From Gimesia alba (GTDB taxonomy: Bacteria; Planctomycetota; Planctomycetia; Planctomycetales; Planctomycetaceae): a DNA stretch of 64,000 nucleotides. The DNA is taken from contig NZ_CP036269.1 of the NCBI RefSeq assembly GCF_007744675.1, positions 7,633,917 to 7,697,916 on the forward strand. The letters run 5' to 3'. Below are positions 18,802 through 27,913 of this stretch, piece by piece. The notes beneath the pieces are model-generated. The model did no database searches. It saw only the letters and a program-made list of their open reading frames with translations, and was not told where the DNA came from. The position numbers and the translations under genes were made by a program. Every line of letters begins with the position of its first letter. Position 1 is the stretch's first letter.

Positions 18802-19428
18802 ATGAACTCGAATTCGGAACTCATGTCAGAGGTGATCTCGTTCTGGCAATGGTTTAAAACCAATCTCAACCGGTTTCACAGTTTCGAGGATCACCAGGCA
18901 GAGTTGATGGAGGAACTGGGGGAGCGGCTGTATGAAGTCGATGACGGGTTGACCTTTGAACTTTCCGTTCTGGATACAGAAGGGGTCCGTGATCTGGTCA
19001 TCAGTGCCGATGGAATTCAGGATTCGTTTCCCGCAGTGCTGGCGCTGACAGAAAATGCCCCCGATCTTCCCGGCTGGACGTTTACGCCGTTTCGCCAGAG
19101 AATCGATGTAACTCAATTCGGCCTGCAGTTTGGTGACAGAGAATTGAACGCGAATGACTTTTATTTCTGGCTCCAGACCGAAGAGGGCGCCATTGATTTG
19201 ATTCTCTTTGCCCCGGACCTCACCGAGGAGAACCGGGAGGAAATGATGGGAGCGGCCTTCATCCTGCTGGACATGACGCTTGGCGAATTCGACGTCACAT
19301 TGAACCTGCGATACATCGATTTTCAACCGCTGCCGGAAGATCCGGAAGCAGAAGAACTGCAACCCTTGCCCGAGCTGCCAGCAGCGTTTGACGCGCTTTA
19401 TAGTGCCCTTTATCCTGAGGAAGAGTAA
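18802..19428 (+). CDS. acidic hypothetical protein, first of three small genes
   Basis: A 208-residue acidic protein that I cannot assign. It begins with a helical section (EVISFWQWFKTNLNRFHSF, then EEL/LGERLYEV), followed by alternating strands (LTFELSVLDTEGVRDLVISA) and an acidic, Pro/Leu-rich end (PLPEDPEAEELQPLPELP). No signal peptide or membrane helix. The start has a GAAAGGG ribosome site 7-8 bases upstream. The next two genes follow at intervals of 40 and 33 bases on the same strand, so the three probably form an operon, with all three functions unknown. Confidence 0.75.
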   Translation: MNSNSELMSEVISFWQWFKTNLNRFHSFEDHQAELMEELGERLYEVDDGLTFELSVLDTEGVRDLVISADGIQDSFPAVLALTENAPDLPGWTFTPFRQRIDVTQFGLQFGDRELNANDFYFWLQTEEGAIDLILFAPDLTEENREEMMGAAFILLDMTLGEFDVTLNLRYIDFQPLPEDPEAEELQPLPELPAAFDALYSALYPEEE

Positions 19429-19468
19429 TCCTGACGACCAACGAATTCAAAGTGTTAAGTGATTGAAA

Positions 19469-20041
19469 ATGTATCGTAAAGCATTTCCCAAATGTGAAAT
19501 CCAAGGTCCGCTGGGTCCGGTCAAATTCATTCATGGTGAATTTACAATGTATATTCCGCGCAAGTGTGATGAATGTGCGAATCTGTTTGAAGGGGAATGT
19601 GTTCGCGTAGTGGAACAGGTTGAAGGCTATTTGTCTTTAGATTACGGTCCCTGTCACAGGGAAGGAACTTGTGAGCCTGTTCTTGTCGAAGATGAATTCA
19701 TTAAAAGCAAAGTGTATGTCCCGGAGAAATGTAGTCACTGTCCATTTCTCAAGTATCACAGAATTTTTGGATTTCGTTGCCATGAGGATGACCATATTTG
19801 GGGTCAGTATGGAAAATCACTGGACTGGGGCAACTGGTCACCAGAGTTACCCAATATTGGGCTGGCTTCAGGCAGAATAGTTTCACAGGAACTATTACGG
19901 GCGGTCAAAGAGAAACAGGAAGTCGAAGCCATTCGAATCTACCGATATCTGCATGCAGGAACATCGATCCGGGAAGCCAGGGACGCGTTTCAGGAACTGT
20001 CCGAAAAGCTGGAGCGTATTTGTGACGATGAAGAAATGTAA
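19469..20041 (+). CDS. hypothetical protein with two CxxC cysteine groups
   Basis: An unrecognised 190-residue protein; the start is the ATG at 19469 because the TTG two codons earlier is less plausible. It contains two similar cysteine clusters. The first is CDECANLFEGECVRV, with a later Cys in DYGPCHREGTC; the second is EKCSHCPFLKYHRIFGFRC with nearby His. Each begins with a CxxC pair, which suggests two zinc ribbons or another metal site. The C-terminal third is helical (LLRAVKEKQEVEAIRIYRYL and ARDAFQELSEKLERI). It is probably co-transcribed with the genes at 18802 and 20075. Confidence 0.7.
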   Translation: MYRKAFPKCEIQGPLGPVKFIHGEFTMYIPRKCDECANLFEGECVRVVEQVEGYLSLDYGPCHREGTCEPVLVEDEFIKSKVYVPEKCSHCPFLKYHRIFGFRCHEDDHIWGQYGKSLDWGNWSPELPNIGLASGRIVSQELLRAVKEKQEVEAIRIYRYLHAGTSIREARDAFQELSEKLERICDDEEM

Positions 20042-20074
20042 ACAGAACGAATTGCGTTAGGTAAAAAGAGAACG

Positions 20075-20383
20075 ATGAATCAGACAGAACTCATCCACTT
20101 CGTGAAAGACTTGGGAGCCAATGTTGTGGTCCGCAAGTTGGATCCACTACAGGAGGCGGAAATCGTATGTATTCACGTCGATCCCATACCAGTGGAACAG
20201 CCGGGAGACATTCCAGGATGGAAGCACGCACTTTATCTAGAAGAACTCTACGATGGCTGGACAATTGGCTCCGAGAAATACGATGTTACCAGACCACTCC
20301 AGGAACCGGAGTTGAAATCGCTGCTCACAGCCTGGATTCGTGAACCGGACTACCGAATATTGCAAGAGTTTGTATCGGATTGA
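20075..20383 (+). CDS. small hypothetical protein, last of three small genes
   Basis: A 102-residue soluble protein with no recognised domain. It alternates strand and helix segments (NVVVRKLDPLQEAEIVCIHV, ALYLEELYDGWTIGSEKYDV, LKSLLTAWIREPDYRILQEF) and has no cysteine cluster, signal or membrane helix. It begins 33 bases after the CxxC protein and ends 110 bases before the aldolase gene, so it likely belongs to the operon beginning at 18802. The ribosome site (AAAAAGAGAACG) is acceptable. Confidence 0.65.
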   Translation: MNQTELIHFVKDLGANVVVRKLDPLQEAEIVCIHVDPIPVEQPGDIPGWKHALYLEELYDGWTIGSEKYDVTRPLQEPELKSLLTAWIREPDYRILQEFVSD

Positions 20384-20493
20384 AACTCACAATCCCACCT
20401 CTTTTTCTTTACATCCGCATCCCCACCCGGCATCATGGAATGAGTGTTTATGGCGAATTCCTTCCTGTTCCCTGTTGATGAGGTGCGGCGGCT

Positions 20494-21261
20494 ATGCTGG
20501 TGAAGAAGTTGAAAGACAAACTGATCAAAGGTGAAACCGTCTATGGTTCACTGTTTCAGTATTCCGTGGTGCCGGCGATGGTTGAGTCGATACCGAAGAA
20601 CTCGCTCGACTTTGTGATTGTCACGCCCGAACATACGACCCTCGATCTCGCCGAGTTCCTGCCGCTACGGTATGCATTGAATTCCAAAGGCATCGTCTGT
20701 CTGGCCCGCACGCACAGTCGCGATGCTGCGGATGTGGCGCGCGTCTGTGATACCTTTGACGGCGTCGTCGTGCCTTATGTCGAAGAATACGAACAGGCAC
20801 AACAACTGGCGGCCGCCGCCGTCTATCGGCCGTTGAAAGGGATCGTGCTGGACAAGGTGCTCAAGACGGGTAAATTCGTGAATCAGAAAACGGCTGACTA
20901 CATCGAGAAAAAGAACGAGAACACGCTGTTCATTCCGATGATCGAATCGGTGCCCGGTATCAAGAACCTGGAAAAAATCTGTTCGATTCCCGGCGTACAC
21001 GCCGTCTTCGTCGGTCCCGGCGACCTGACGACCAACATGGGCATCCCCGGCGAATATGACAACCCCGAACTGATCGCCGCCATCCAGAAAGTCATCGACG
21101 TGGCCAATCAACAGCACGTCGCCGCCGGTTGCTGGTTCGGCACGACAAAGCAGGCCGTCCGCACCATCCGCCAGGGCGCTCGACTGGTCGTGTATGCCAA
21201 CGACGGCCTGATGATGCAACACGCGATGGAAAGCGCGTTCAGCGAGCTGCGCAAGGGGTAA
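20494..21261 (+). CDS. HpcH/HpaI-type class II aldolase
   Basis: A 255-residue member of the HpcH/HpaI aldolase/citrate lyase family, which cleave or form C-C bonds in hydroxy-keto acids using pyruvate and a divalent metal. Family motifs include FVIVTPEHTTLDL (with the region of the general base His), CLARTHS (the Arg that binds the pyruvate carboxylate), the IPMIESVPGIKNL segment (Glu ligand) and FVGPGDLTTNMG (Asp ligand). Length and order are normal for a TIM-barrel member. The substrate is unknown (2-keto-3-deoxy sugar acids are a frequent choice). It has a GAGGTG ribosome site. Copy C of the palindrome begins 24 bases after the stop codon. Confidence 0.9.
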   Translation: MLVKKLKDKLIKGETVYGSLFQYSVVPAMVESIPKNSLDFVIVTPEHTTLDLAEFLPLRYALNSKGIVCLARTHSRDAADVARVCDTFDGVVVPYVEEYEQAQQLAAAAVYRPLKGIVLDKVLKTGKFVNQKTADYIEKKNENTLFIPMIESVPGIKNLEKICSIPGVHAVFVGPGDLTTNMGIPGEYDNPELIAAIQKVIDVANQQHVAAGCWFGTTKQAVRTIRQGARLVVYANDGLMMQHAMESAFSELRKG

Positions 21262-21285
21262 GTTTCTTTTCACTACAACTTAAAG

Positions 21286-21362
21286 TGAGCGGCATGGCGC
21301 TAGCCACCGTTTGTGAACCAGCACCCCTAACCCAAAAACGGCGGCTAGCGCCGACCCGCTCA
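21286..21362 (-). repeat. 77-bp palindromic repeat, copy C (opposite orientation)
   Basis: The same 77-base structure as the other copies, lying in the opposite orientation judged by the asymmetric loop and the GTC next to the outer arm. Outer arms are TGAGCGG and CCGCTCA; the inner arm is GGCGCTAGCC/GGCTAGCGCC. It lies 24 bases after the aldolase stop codon and is followed by a run of six T, so it could double as a terminator. Confidence 0.88.
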
Positions 21363-21594
21363 CTTTTTTGCTTTCCCAGCTAAAACCACAGCGCAAGTCG
21401 TTGCACCTCAGGGAAATAACCACTTTCGCGGATTCCTCTGACTATCATTCGCGATAACGGCGTCCCGGTTCTGCGCGTTTTACTCATCAAAACATGTTGA
21501 TGTTTCCGATAATCCCTTTTATCATGGCAGCTTACAGAGACGCTGGTTGATATCACTTTTTCTCAGAACGACCTGCCTCCAGGGAGCTTACTCT

Positions 21595-22950
21595 ATGTTG
21601 ACCATCGAGAGTGGCAAACAGCATCGTTTTTGTGACGGAATTTCCCGGCGGAATTTCCTGCAGATCGGTTCGCTGGCAATGGGAGGGCTGTCGTTACCAC
21701 AAATTCTGCGGGCGCAGGATCTCTCCGGCAAACCGAACTCTCATAAATCAGTTATCATGATTTTTCTGTCGGGCGGCCCGCCGCACCAGGATTGGTTTGA
21801 TCTCAAACCGGAAGCACCATCTGAAATTCGTGGGCCGCGCGAGCCCATCGCCACCAACGTTCCCGGCATTGAGGTTTGCGAATTGATGCCGCGGCTGTCC
21901 CGGATGGCCGACAAGTTTGCGTTTATTCGTTCGATGGTCGGTTCCGAAGGGCGTCATGCTTCGTTCCAGTGTATGACGGGCAGAAGGTCCAGTCGGCAAC
22001 CACAGGGAGGCTGGCCTTCTTTGGGGGCGACCTTGTCGAAATTGCAGGGGGGGACTGATCCAGCGGTGCCTCCCTTCATCGGGTTGTCGCCGAAGATGCG
22101 GAACGCCCCTTGGGCAGACGTGGGACAGCCTGGTTTTCTGGGAGTCGCGCATTCCGCCTTCAAGCCGAGCGCGGAAGGCAAAGCCGACATGATCCTCAAC
22201 AGTGTCAACGCGGAGCGCCTGGACGATCGCAAATCGCTGTTGGCCTCGCTCGATAATATGCGCCGCCAGGCAGAAGTGATCGAAGACATGCAGGGGATCG
22301 ATGCTTATACGAAACAGGCGTTTGGCATTCTGACCTCGAGCAAACTGGCTCAGGCACTGGACCTGTCCCAGGAAGATCCGAAGTTACGCGATCGTTATGG
22401 GCGCGGCTCGACCAAGCCAGCCGGTTACGGCGACGCGGGACCGTTATTGAACGACTATTTTCTCATGGCCCGACGTCTGGTGGAAGTGGGTGTGCGTTGC
22501 GTCACGCTGGCCTACGGTCGTTGGGACTGGCATGGTAAGCCGCACGGCACGATCTTCGAGCATGAAGAAGAACATTTCCCGATGCTCGACCAGGGATTGA
22601 CCGCGCTGATGGAGGACTTACAAAACCGGGGGATGGACAAAGACGTTTCCGTAGTCGTGTGGGGAGAGTTCGGCCGTACGCCGCGGATCAGCCCCAAGGT
22701 CGGTCGGGATCATTGGCCGAAGGTGTCTTGCGCCATGCTGGCCGGAGGCGGCATGCGCACCGGTCAGGTGATTGGTTCCACAAACCGTTTCGCTGAACAT
22801 GCCGAAGATCGCCCGGTCGGCTTCAACGAAGTGTTTGCCACGCTATATCACAACTTGGGGATCGACGTGAACACCACAACGGTAACCGATCTTTCAGGAC
22901 GTCCCACGTATCTGGTCGACCCGACCCAGCCGATGCGAGAACTGATTTAA
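21595..22950 (+). CDS. DUF1501 family exported protein
   Basis: A 451-residue planctomycete-type DUF1501 protein, distantly sulfatase- or alkaline phosphatase-like in fold. The N-terminus has a twin-arginine leader [18 protein letters not shown]. Typical motifs include [35 protein letters not shown], the [13 protein letters not shown] loop, [13 protein letters not shown] and a late GRDHWP. I start it at the ATG at 21595, which has an AGGGAGC ribosome site at proper spacing; an ATG-less upstream extension in frame to 21547 is less likely. No DUF1549/1553 partner lies beside this copy. Its biochemical role is not established. Confidence 0.92.
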   Translation: MLTIESGKQHRFCDGISRRNFLQIGSLAMGGLSLPQILRAQDLSGKPNSHKSVIMIFLSGGPPHQDWFDLKPEAPSEIRGPREPIATNVPGIEVCELMPRLSRMADKFAFIRSMVGSEGRHASFQCMTGRRSSRQPQGGWPSLGATLSKLQGGTDPAVPPFIGLSPKMRNAPWADVGQPGFLGVAHSAFKPSAEGKADMILNSVNAERLDDRKSLLASLDNMRRQAEVIEDMQGIDAYTKQAFGILTSSKLAQALDLSQEDPKLRDRYGRGSTKPAGYGDAGPLLNDYFLMARRLVEVGVRCVTLAYGRWDWHGKPHGTIFEHEEEHFPMLDQGLTALMEDLQNRGMDKDVSVVVWGEFGRTPRISPKVGRDHWPKVSCAMLAGGGMRTGQVIGSTNRFAEHAEDRPVGFNEVFATLYHNLGIDVNTTTVTDLSGRPTYLVDPTQPMRELI

Positions 22951-22989
22951 AATGGTTCCGCAGCACAGGGACGATTTCATTTTATTAAA

Positions 22990-23280
22990 ATGTCCAGACA
23001 GTCAATCAACTTTTTAAAACTACTGTTAATTTTCTTTACCGGCATGCTGGCAGCGGCGACGTGGCACCTCTATCTCAGTGCGCAAAATCTGCATCTCGGA
23101 CTCACAAATCTTGCCTGGGCGTTTGGACTCGGTTTCAGCGCCGGCTTACCGATCGCTGCCCTTGGTGCCTTTTTTAAGTATCTTCTGGAGGGAATTTTCG
23201 CCGGGCTTGCGGTTTGCTATTTGCTTGCGTTGGGTTATATCGTAATCTGGGTGGGAATTCCCATCGTATGGATTTATTAA
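22990..23280 (+). CDS. small membrane protein (96 aa)
   Basis: An unrecognised protein of 96 residues that is nearly all hydrophobic, with three predicted membrane helices (about residues 9-27, 38-65 and 70-94) and few charges. It lies 39 bases after the DUF1501 stop and 44 bases before the next small membrane gene, so these and the ClC gene may be one transcript. Function unknown; the hydrophobic pattern and absence of alternative frames support a real gene. Confidence 0.6.
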   Translation: MSRQSINFLKLLLIFFTGMLAAATWHLYLSAQNLHLGLTNLAWAFGLGFSAGLPIAALGAFFKYLLEGIFAGLAVCYLLALGYIVIWVGIPIVWIY

Positions 23281-23324
23281 AAACCCGAATTTTTTTCCGT
23301 GAAGCAAATGAGAACAGGGATTAG

Positions 23325-23807
23325 ATGATAACCCAACCGCTAAAGAATACCGCAGCCGTGTTTGCCATTCTCGCCGGCCTGATCTCGCTCCCACTCACAT
23401 GGATGACCATAAGCGGAGTACAGCTCAATGGTCAGCTTGTCAATGGCGATCTCGGAAATCCCATTTCCTTCCCCTTTCCCATCGGTAACATTAACGTGAC
23501 CGGATTCAATGGCCATATCACTCTCTTTATCAAGACCCCTATCTGGCTCGTCATAAGTATCGCCATTGTTGCGAATGTCTTACAGCTCATGCACAAATCG
23601 GTGCAGTTTGCAGTACCGCATTTTGCTCAATGGCTTACCGCGCTGTTCGGATTTACATGGATCAGTATGGCCATCTGCGTGGTACTGTTTTCGGACAAGG
23701 CCGGTCTTGGCATTGGTTCGCTGCTGGGATTATTCTGTGCAGCAGTCGCTTTGATATGTCTGGTGATTCCGACATCGACTCAACAGGACTTGCAACTGGA
23801 ATCATAG
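23325..23807 (+). CDS. hypothetical membrane protein (160 aa)
   Basis: A 160-residue unknown protein. It has a hydrophobic N-terminal helix (about 10-31), a middle extracellular-like loop rich in Gly, Asn and Phe (around residues 32-65), then three further helices (about 70-87, 100-120 and 125-150), giving four in all. It starts with ATG 44 bases after the 96-residue membrane protein and ends 35 bases before the ClC gene, with a 19-bp palindrome in that gap. I recognise no domain. Confidence 0.6.
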   Translation: MITQPLKNTAAVFAILAGLISLPLTWMTISGVQLNGQLVNGDLGNPISFPFPIGNINVTGFNGHITLFIKTPIWLVISIAIVANVLQLMHKSVQFAVPHFAQWLTALFGFTWISMAICVVLFSDKAGLGIGSLLGLFCAAVALICLVIPTSTQQDLQLES

Positions 23808-23815
23808 ATGCAATA

Positions 23816-23834
23816 AAAGGTGTCAGACACCTTT
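23816..23834. repeat. 19-bp perfect palindrome in ClC gene leader
   Basis: AAAGGTGTC, a single A, then GACACCTTT: nine perfect base pairs with a one-base centre. It ends nine bases before the ClC start codon and touches its AAAGGA ribosome site. Similar short palindromes are common in planctomycete genomes as REP-like units, which I recall rather than verified. It could also be a binding site or an mRNA hairpin affecting translation. Confidence 0.7.
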
Positions 23835-23842
23835 AAAGGAAC

Positions 23843-25201
23843 ATGGATACGGACATGCATGAAACAGAGTTGAAACGGAGACTGGAACTCAAAGCGGCAA
23901 TGCGGGTTTACCTGCTGGCACTCATCATTGGCCTGGGAGTAGGCACGTTAGGGTCGGCCTTTCATTATACCGTGCAGACGACATCAGAAATCTTTAATGT
24001 GATCGCAAAACAATTCTCCGATCACAAGACACTGGCAGTCAGCATCGCAGCAGTGCTTGGTGCCCTGATGGTGGGAATCTCTGCGTTCCTCGTCCGTCGC
24101 TATGCCCCGGAAGCAGCAGGAAGCGGTATTCAGGAAATCGAAGGCATCATGTCAGGCTTAAGGCCGCTGCGCTGGCGACAATTGCTTCCCATTAAATTTT
24201 TCGGTGGTGTGCTGTCGATGGGAGCAGGGCTGGTTCTCGGACGCGAAGGACCAACAATTCACCTGGGCGGCTGCGTCGGTCAGATCGTCGGCGAAAAAGC
24301 GAACTCAAACGAAGAGACGATGAATACGCTCCTGGCCGCGGGTGCAACCGCCGGGTTGAGTGTGGCCTTCAGTGCGCCCCTGGGTGCGATCCTGTTTATG
24401 ATCGAAGAGATGCGGCGGCGGTTTAAATATAACTTCGTTTCCCTGCACGCGGTGATCCTGGCCAGCATTACTGCGAACACGGTCAACGATCAGGTGTTTG
24501 GCACACTGCCGCAGTTACCGGTTCAGCTGCAGACCTGGCTACCCAAGTTTCCCCCGCCGGAAAACCTGCTGACTTCGCTCCCCTTTCATCTCCTGCTCGG
24601 TGCGTTGATCGGCGCATTAGGAGCCGGCTTCAACACGGTGCTACTCAAGTGCCTGCGGATTTCTGACAGACTGAACCCTCGGACGATGCAAATCATTGCC
24701 TGTTCGGTCGGCGCCGTTGCCGGCGCGCTGATGGTGGTTGCCCCCGAATACGTGGGTGGCGGTGAAGCCCTGGTGAAGGAAATTTTCGACAAATCTCCCG
24801 TGCTCGGATTTCTACTGGCACTGCTGATCGTACGGGCGATTTTGACGTTCTTAAGTTATTCGATGGGCGTTCCCGGGGGTATCTTTGCTCCCATGCTGGC
24901 GCTGGGCGCTTTGATTGGAACCATTTTCGGAAATATCGCGCAAGAATTGGCACCGCACGCGCACATCTATCCCGGCAGTTGTGCGATTGCCGCGATGGGC
25001 GCTCTGTTCGCCGCAACCGTCCGCGCCCCGCTGACGGGCATCGTGCTGGTCGCCGAGATGACTGCCAGCTTCAACCTGCTACCGGCCATGATCATCACCT
25101 GCATGACCGCCAGTGTCGTCGCCCAGTCACTGGGCAGCAAACCGGTCTACGATATGCTGCTGGAACGAACGCTCGAAGGAGACGGGATTCGTGAAGAATG
25201 A
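23843..25201 (+). CDS. ClC-family chloride/proton exchanger
   Basis: A 452-residue transporter of the ClC family, which exchange chloride (or fluoride/nitrate) for protons or act as channels. The three signature stretches are present: GSGIQEIEG (93-101, with Gln in place of the usual Pro), GREGPTIHLGG (133-143; Glu135 is the gating glutamate) and GVPGGIFAPMLALGA. The inner proton glutamate is retained in MIEEMRRRFKYN, as in exchangers such as ClC-ec1. The Tyr that lines the ion site is kept in the late KPVYDML. There is no CBS domain at the C-terminus. The start may be the first ATG (23843) or the one at 23855; the first follows an AAAGGA site directly downstream of the 19-bp palindrome. Confidence 0.93.
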   Translation: MDTDMHETELKRRLELKAAMRVYLLALIIGLGVGTLGSAFHYTVQTTSEIFNVIAKQFSDHKTLAVSIAAVLGALMVGISAFLVRRYAPEAAGSGIQEIEGIMSGLRPLRWRQLLPIKFFGGVLSMGAGLVLGREGPTIHLGGCVGQIVGEKANSNEETMNTLLAAGATAGLSVAFSAPLGAILFMIEEMRRRFKYNFVSLHAVILASITANTVNDQVFGTLPQLPVQLQTWLPKFPPPENLLTSLPFHLLLGALIGALGAGFNTVLLKCLRISDRLNPRTMQIIACSVGAVAGALMVVAPEYVGGGEALVKEIFDKSPVLGFLLALLIVRAILTFLSYSMGVPGGIFAPMLALGALIGTIFGNIAQELAPHAHIYPGSCAIAAMGALFAATVRAPLTGIVLVAEMTASFNLLPAMIITCMTASVVAQSLGSKPVYDMLLERTLEGDGIREE

Positions 25202-25462
25202 CTTTGCTTTTTAGCGAATCAGTGATCACTCACATCTCGGGTTAACAGCTCGTTGAGAGCAGATCAGGAATCCTCAAGCACTTTTCAAGGTTTTCCTGAA
25301 TCTTTACGTGCCTGCTGCGCTTATTCTGAGCTAGAAGCAGATCTCTAAGAATTTGTATCTTTGCAATTGCTTTTGATGAACAGATTTGTGGTACACTACA
25401 GATTCACATTAATGTCAGTCTATTGAAGGAATTTGACTTCGCAAAATATCCAGGGACAGATC

Positions 25463-26815
25463 ATGAATCAAATCGAGAAAGCTCGCTGGCACATTGGTCG
25501 GTGGTTTTGGCGCGCGGGATTCATCGTGCTTCTCGTATGCCTGGTGATGTTTGTCGTATCCGTTGTGCAAAATGGACGTACGATTGAAAAGCTGTCTTCT
25601 GTCGAAACTCTCAATATTACAACCGAACCCGGCATGTTACTGAACTCACTACCCGTTGACTGGCAAGCCTGGCTTTATAACACCCTCGGGGAAGATCGCC
25701 TCAAACCGTTTGAAATCGTAACCGAGGTCGATTGCCTGAATGGTACTTTCAGCGACAAAGAGATTCCCCTTTTGAGTGAATTGAAGGATCTGAGAGAACT
25801 CCATCTTTGGTGTACTCCATTGAACGACAGGCAATTGAAACACCTTACAGGACTGGTTCATTTAGAAGCACTCAGTATCTGGGGGCCTGAGATTACAAAT
25901 GCAGGATTAGTCCATTTGAAACCACTTAGAAATCTGGAAAATCTCACATTAGACAGCCCTCAAATCACAGATGCCGGTTTAATTCATTTGAAGGAACTCA
26001 GGAATTTGAAGTCCCTCAATCTGAGCCCGACTGCAATGAATGATGCTGGATTGGTTCACTTGAAAAGGCTCGTCAATTTAGAAGAGCTCTCTCTCGAGGG
26101 TGCCCAGGTAACTGATGCGGGACTGGCACATCTGAAAGGATTGACCAAACTCAACACACTACTCCTCACACACACCAATATATCTGACACCGGACTGGTT
26201 CATCTGTCAGGATTAAGCAGTTTGAAGGTTCTCTGGTTAGAGAGAACCCAGATCAGCGATGCCGGGTTGATTCATTTCCGTAATCTGACAAAATTAGAAT
26301 CACTTGATCTGACTGAAACCCATGTTAAGGACAAAGGGTTGAAGTATCTGGCGGGACTCGTAAATCTTCGTAGACTTGAATTGGATAAGACTCAGTTAAA
26401 TGACAACGGATTAGTTCATTTAAAAGACCTGAGGAATTTGCAATCACTTTTCTTGACGAATACCCAGGTCAGTGATGCTGGCTTGATCCATTTGAAAGAT
26501 CTGACAAAGCTGAAGTGGCTTTCCCTGGATAAAAACCGGATTGAAGGAAGTGGCTTGATTCATCTGAAAGGGCTGACAAGCCTAGACTGGCTCGATCTGA
26601 CCTTTACGCAGGTCGATAATGTTGGGCTGTCTCATCTGAAGAATCTTGAAAAGTTGGAGGTACTCAAGTTTTTTGGTACACGAGTGACAGATGCAGGCCT
26701 GGTTCACCTGAAAGCGCTTAAAAAATTGAGTTTGGTTGAAGTGCCAAAACCAACAGTGACTGAAGCTGCGATAACTCAACTTCAGTCGTCATTACCTGAT
26801 TGTACGATTAGATAG
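25463..26815 (+). CDS. membrane-anchored leucine-rich repeat protein 1 of the array
   Basis: A 450-residue protein with a cytoplasmic Arg-rich start, one membrane helix (about residues 17-38) and a large outward-facing domain of about 14 LRRs of about 24 residues, of the form VTDAGLVHLKGLxxLxxLxLxxTQ. The ATG at 25463 has a CAGGGA ribosome site; a TTG further upstream in frame is less likely. Between the helix and the repeats is a conserved block (TTEPGMLLNSLPVDWQAWL and RLKPFEIVTEV) shared with the three other genes of the array. The planctomycete LRR proteins probably bind proteins or polymers at the cell surface; no partner is known. The radical SAM gene begins 12 bases after the stop codon. 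Confidence 0.88.
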   Translation: MNQIEKARWHIGRWFWRAGFIVLLVCLVMFVVSVVQNGRTIEKLSSVETLNITTEPGMLLNSLPVDWQAWLYNTLGEDRLKPFEIVTEVDCLNGTFSDKEIPLLSELKDLRELHLWCTPLNDRQLKHLTGLVHLEALSIWGPEITNAGLVHLKPLRNLENLTLDSPQITDAGLIHLKELRNLKSLNLSPTAMNDAGLVHLKRLVNLEELSLEGAQVTDAGLAHLKGLTKLNTLLLTHTNISDTGLVHLSGLSSLKVLWLERTQISDAGLIHFRNLTKLESLDLTETHVKDKGLKYLAGLVNLRRLELDKTQLNDNGLVHLKDLRNLQSLFLTNTQVSDAGLIHLKDLTKLKWLSLDKNRIEGSGLIHLKGLTSLDWLDLTFTQVDNVGLSHLKNLEKLEVLKFFGTRVTDAGLVHLKALKKLSLVEVPKPTVTEAAITQLQSSLPDCTIR

Positions 26816-26827
26816 ATCAAATAAGAC

Positions 26828-27880
26828 ATGCGGCACGGTTCTCATTTAAATCCGCCGAACCGGTTTGAAACGACATACTCCGAACCGGATCTGGAGCAGC
26901 TGGAGTGGGATGACGAATATCTCTCTCAGCCGCGACGAATTAAATACATCGACGATCAGGCGAAGTCAATCGTGACTGAAAACGATTCGCCCGACCTTAA
27001 TTTTCGCTATAGCGTCAATCCGTATCGAGGCTGCGCGCATGGCTGCAGTTATTGTTACGCCCGGCCCTTTCATGAATATCTGGGGTTCAACGCGGGGCTC
27101 GACTTTGAAACGAAAATCATGGTCAAGCACGAAGCACCCAGATTATTGCGGGACTTTCTGAGCCAGGGTGACTGGAAGCCGGAATTAATCGCGTTCTCCG
27201 GAATCACCGATTGCTACCAACCGGCCGAGCGCGAATTCCAGTTAACGCGGCAATGTCTGGCGGTCGCATCCGAGGCCAATCAGCCGGTGGGAATCGTCAC
27301 AAAAAATGCACTGGTGGTCCGCGATCTGGATCTGCTGGCATCAATGGCGCAGCGCGATCTGATCCATGTGAGTGTCTCGATCACCACGCTCGATACACAA
27401 CTCGCTCGCGAGATGGAACCACGGACCAGCATTCCAGCGGCCCGACTGCGGGCGATTCGCGAACTAGCGGCTGCAGGAGTGCCAACGAAGGTGATGGTCT
27501 CGCCGATCATCGCCGGGTTGAACGATCATGAAATCCCCGAAATCCTGCAGGCAGCAAAAGAGGCCGGCGCACTGTCGGCGAGTTATATTCTATTGCGTCT
27601 GCCGTTGACAGTGGAGCCGGTCTTCCTCGAGTGGCTGGAACGAACACAGCCCACACGCAAGGAACGTGTGCTGAGCCGCATTCGACAGACGCGGGAGGGG
27701 AAGCTCAACAGTTCAGAATTCGGCACCCGCATCCGCGGCACCGGTGAGATCGCCGAACAGATCCGCAGTCTGTTCAAAGTCTTCACCCGCAAACACGGGT
27801 TAGGCCAACCGCTGCCGCCACTGGACTTCACGCAGTTCAAACCGCCAACGACCGGCAAGGGACAGCAGTGGTTGTTTTGA
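26828..27880 (+). CDS. PA0069-family radical SAM protein
   Basis: A 350-residue radical SAM enzyme resembling spore photoproduct lyase-like proteins (the PA0069/Rv2578c family), for which the substrate is unknown. The iron-sulfur motif CAHGCSYCYARPFHEYLGF holds the three cysteines (CxxxCxxC); the segment just before it is YSVNPYRG. Other family marks are the FSGITDCYQPAE region, VSVSITTLDTQLAREMEP and the C-terminal FKPPTTGKGQQWLF. It begins 12 bases after LRR gene 1 and ends 33 bases before LRR gene 2, so it lies inside the LRR array and is probably co-transcribed. A decayed second copy of its 3' half is found at 31422-31629. Whether it acts on the LRR proteins is unknown. Confidence 0.92.
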   Translation: MRHGSHLNPPNRFETTYSEPDLEQLEWDDEYLSQPRRIKYIDDQAKSIVTENDSPDLNFRYSVNPYRGCAHGCSYCYARPFHEYLGFNAGLDFETKIMVKHEAPRLLRDFLSQGDWKPELIAFSGITDCYQPAEREFQLTRQCLAVASEANQPVGIVTKNALVVRDLDLLASMAQRDLIHVSVSITTLDTQLAREMEPRTSIPAARLRAIRELAAAGVPTKVMVSPIIAGLNDHEIPEILQAAKEAGALSASYILLRLPLTVEPVFLEWLERTQPTRKERVLSRIRQTREGKLNSSEFGTRIRGTGEIAEQIRSLFKVFTRKHGLGQPLPPLDFTQFKPPTTGKGQQWLF

Positions 27881-27913
27881 GGGAGTTCGTTTTTCAGAGC
27901 CGAGGTATGAAAC

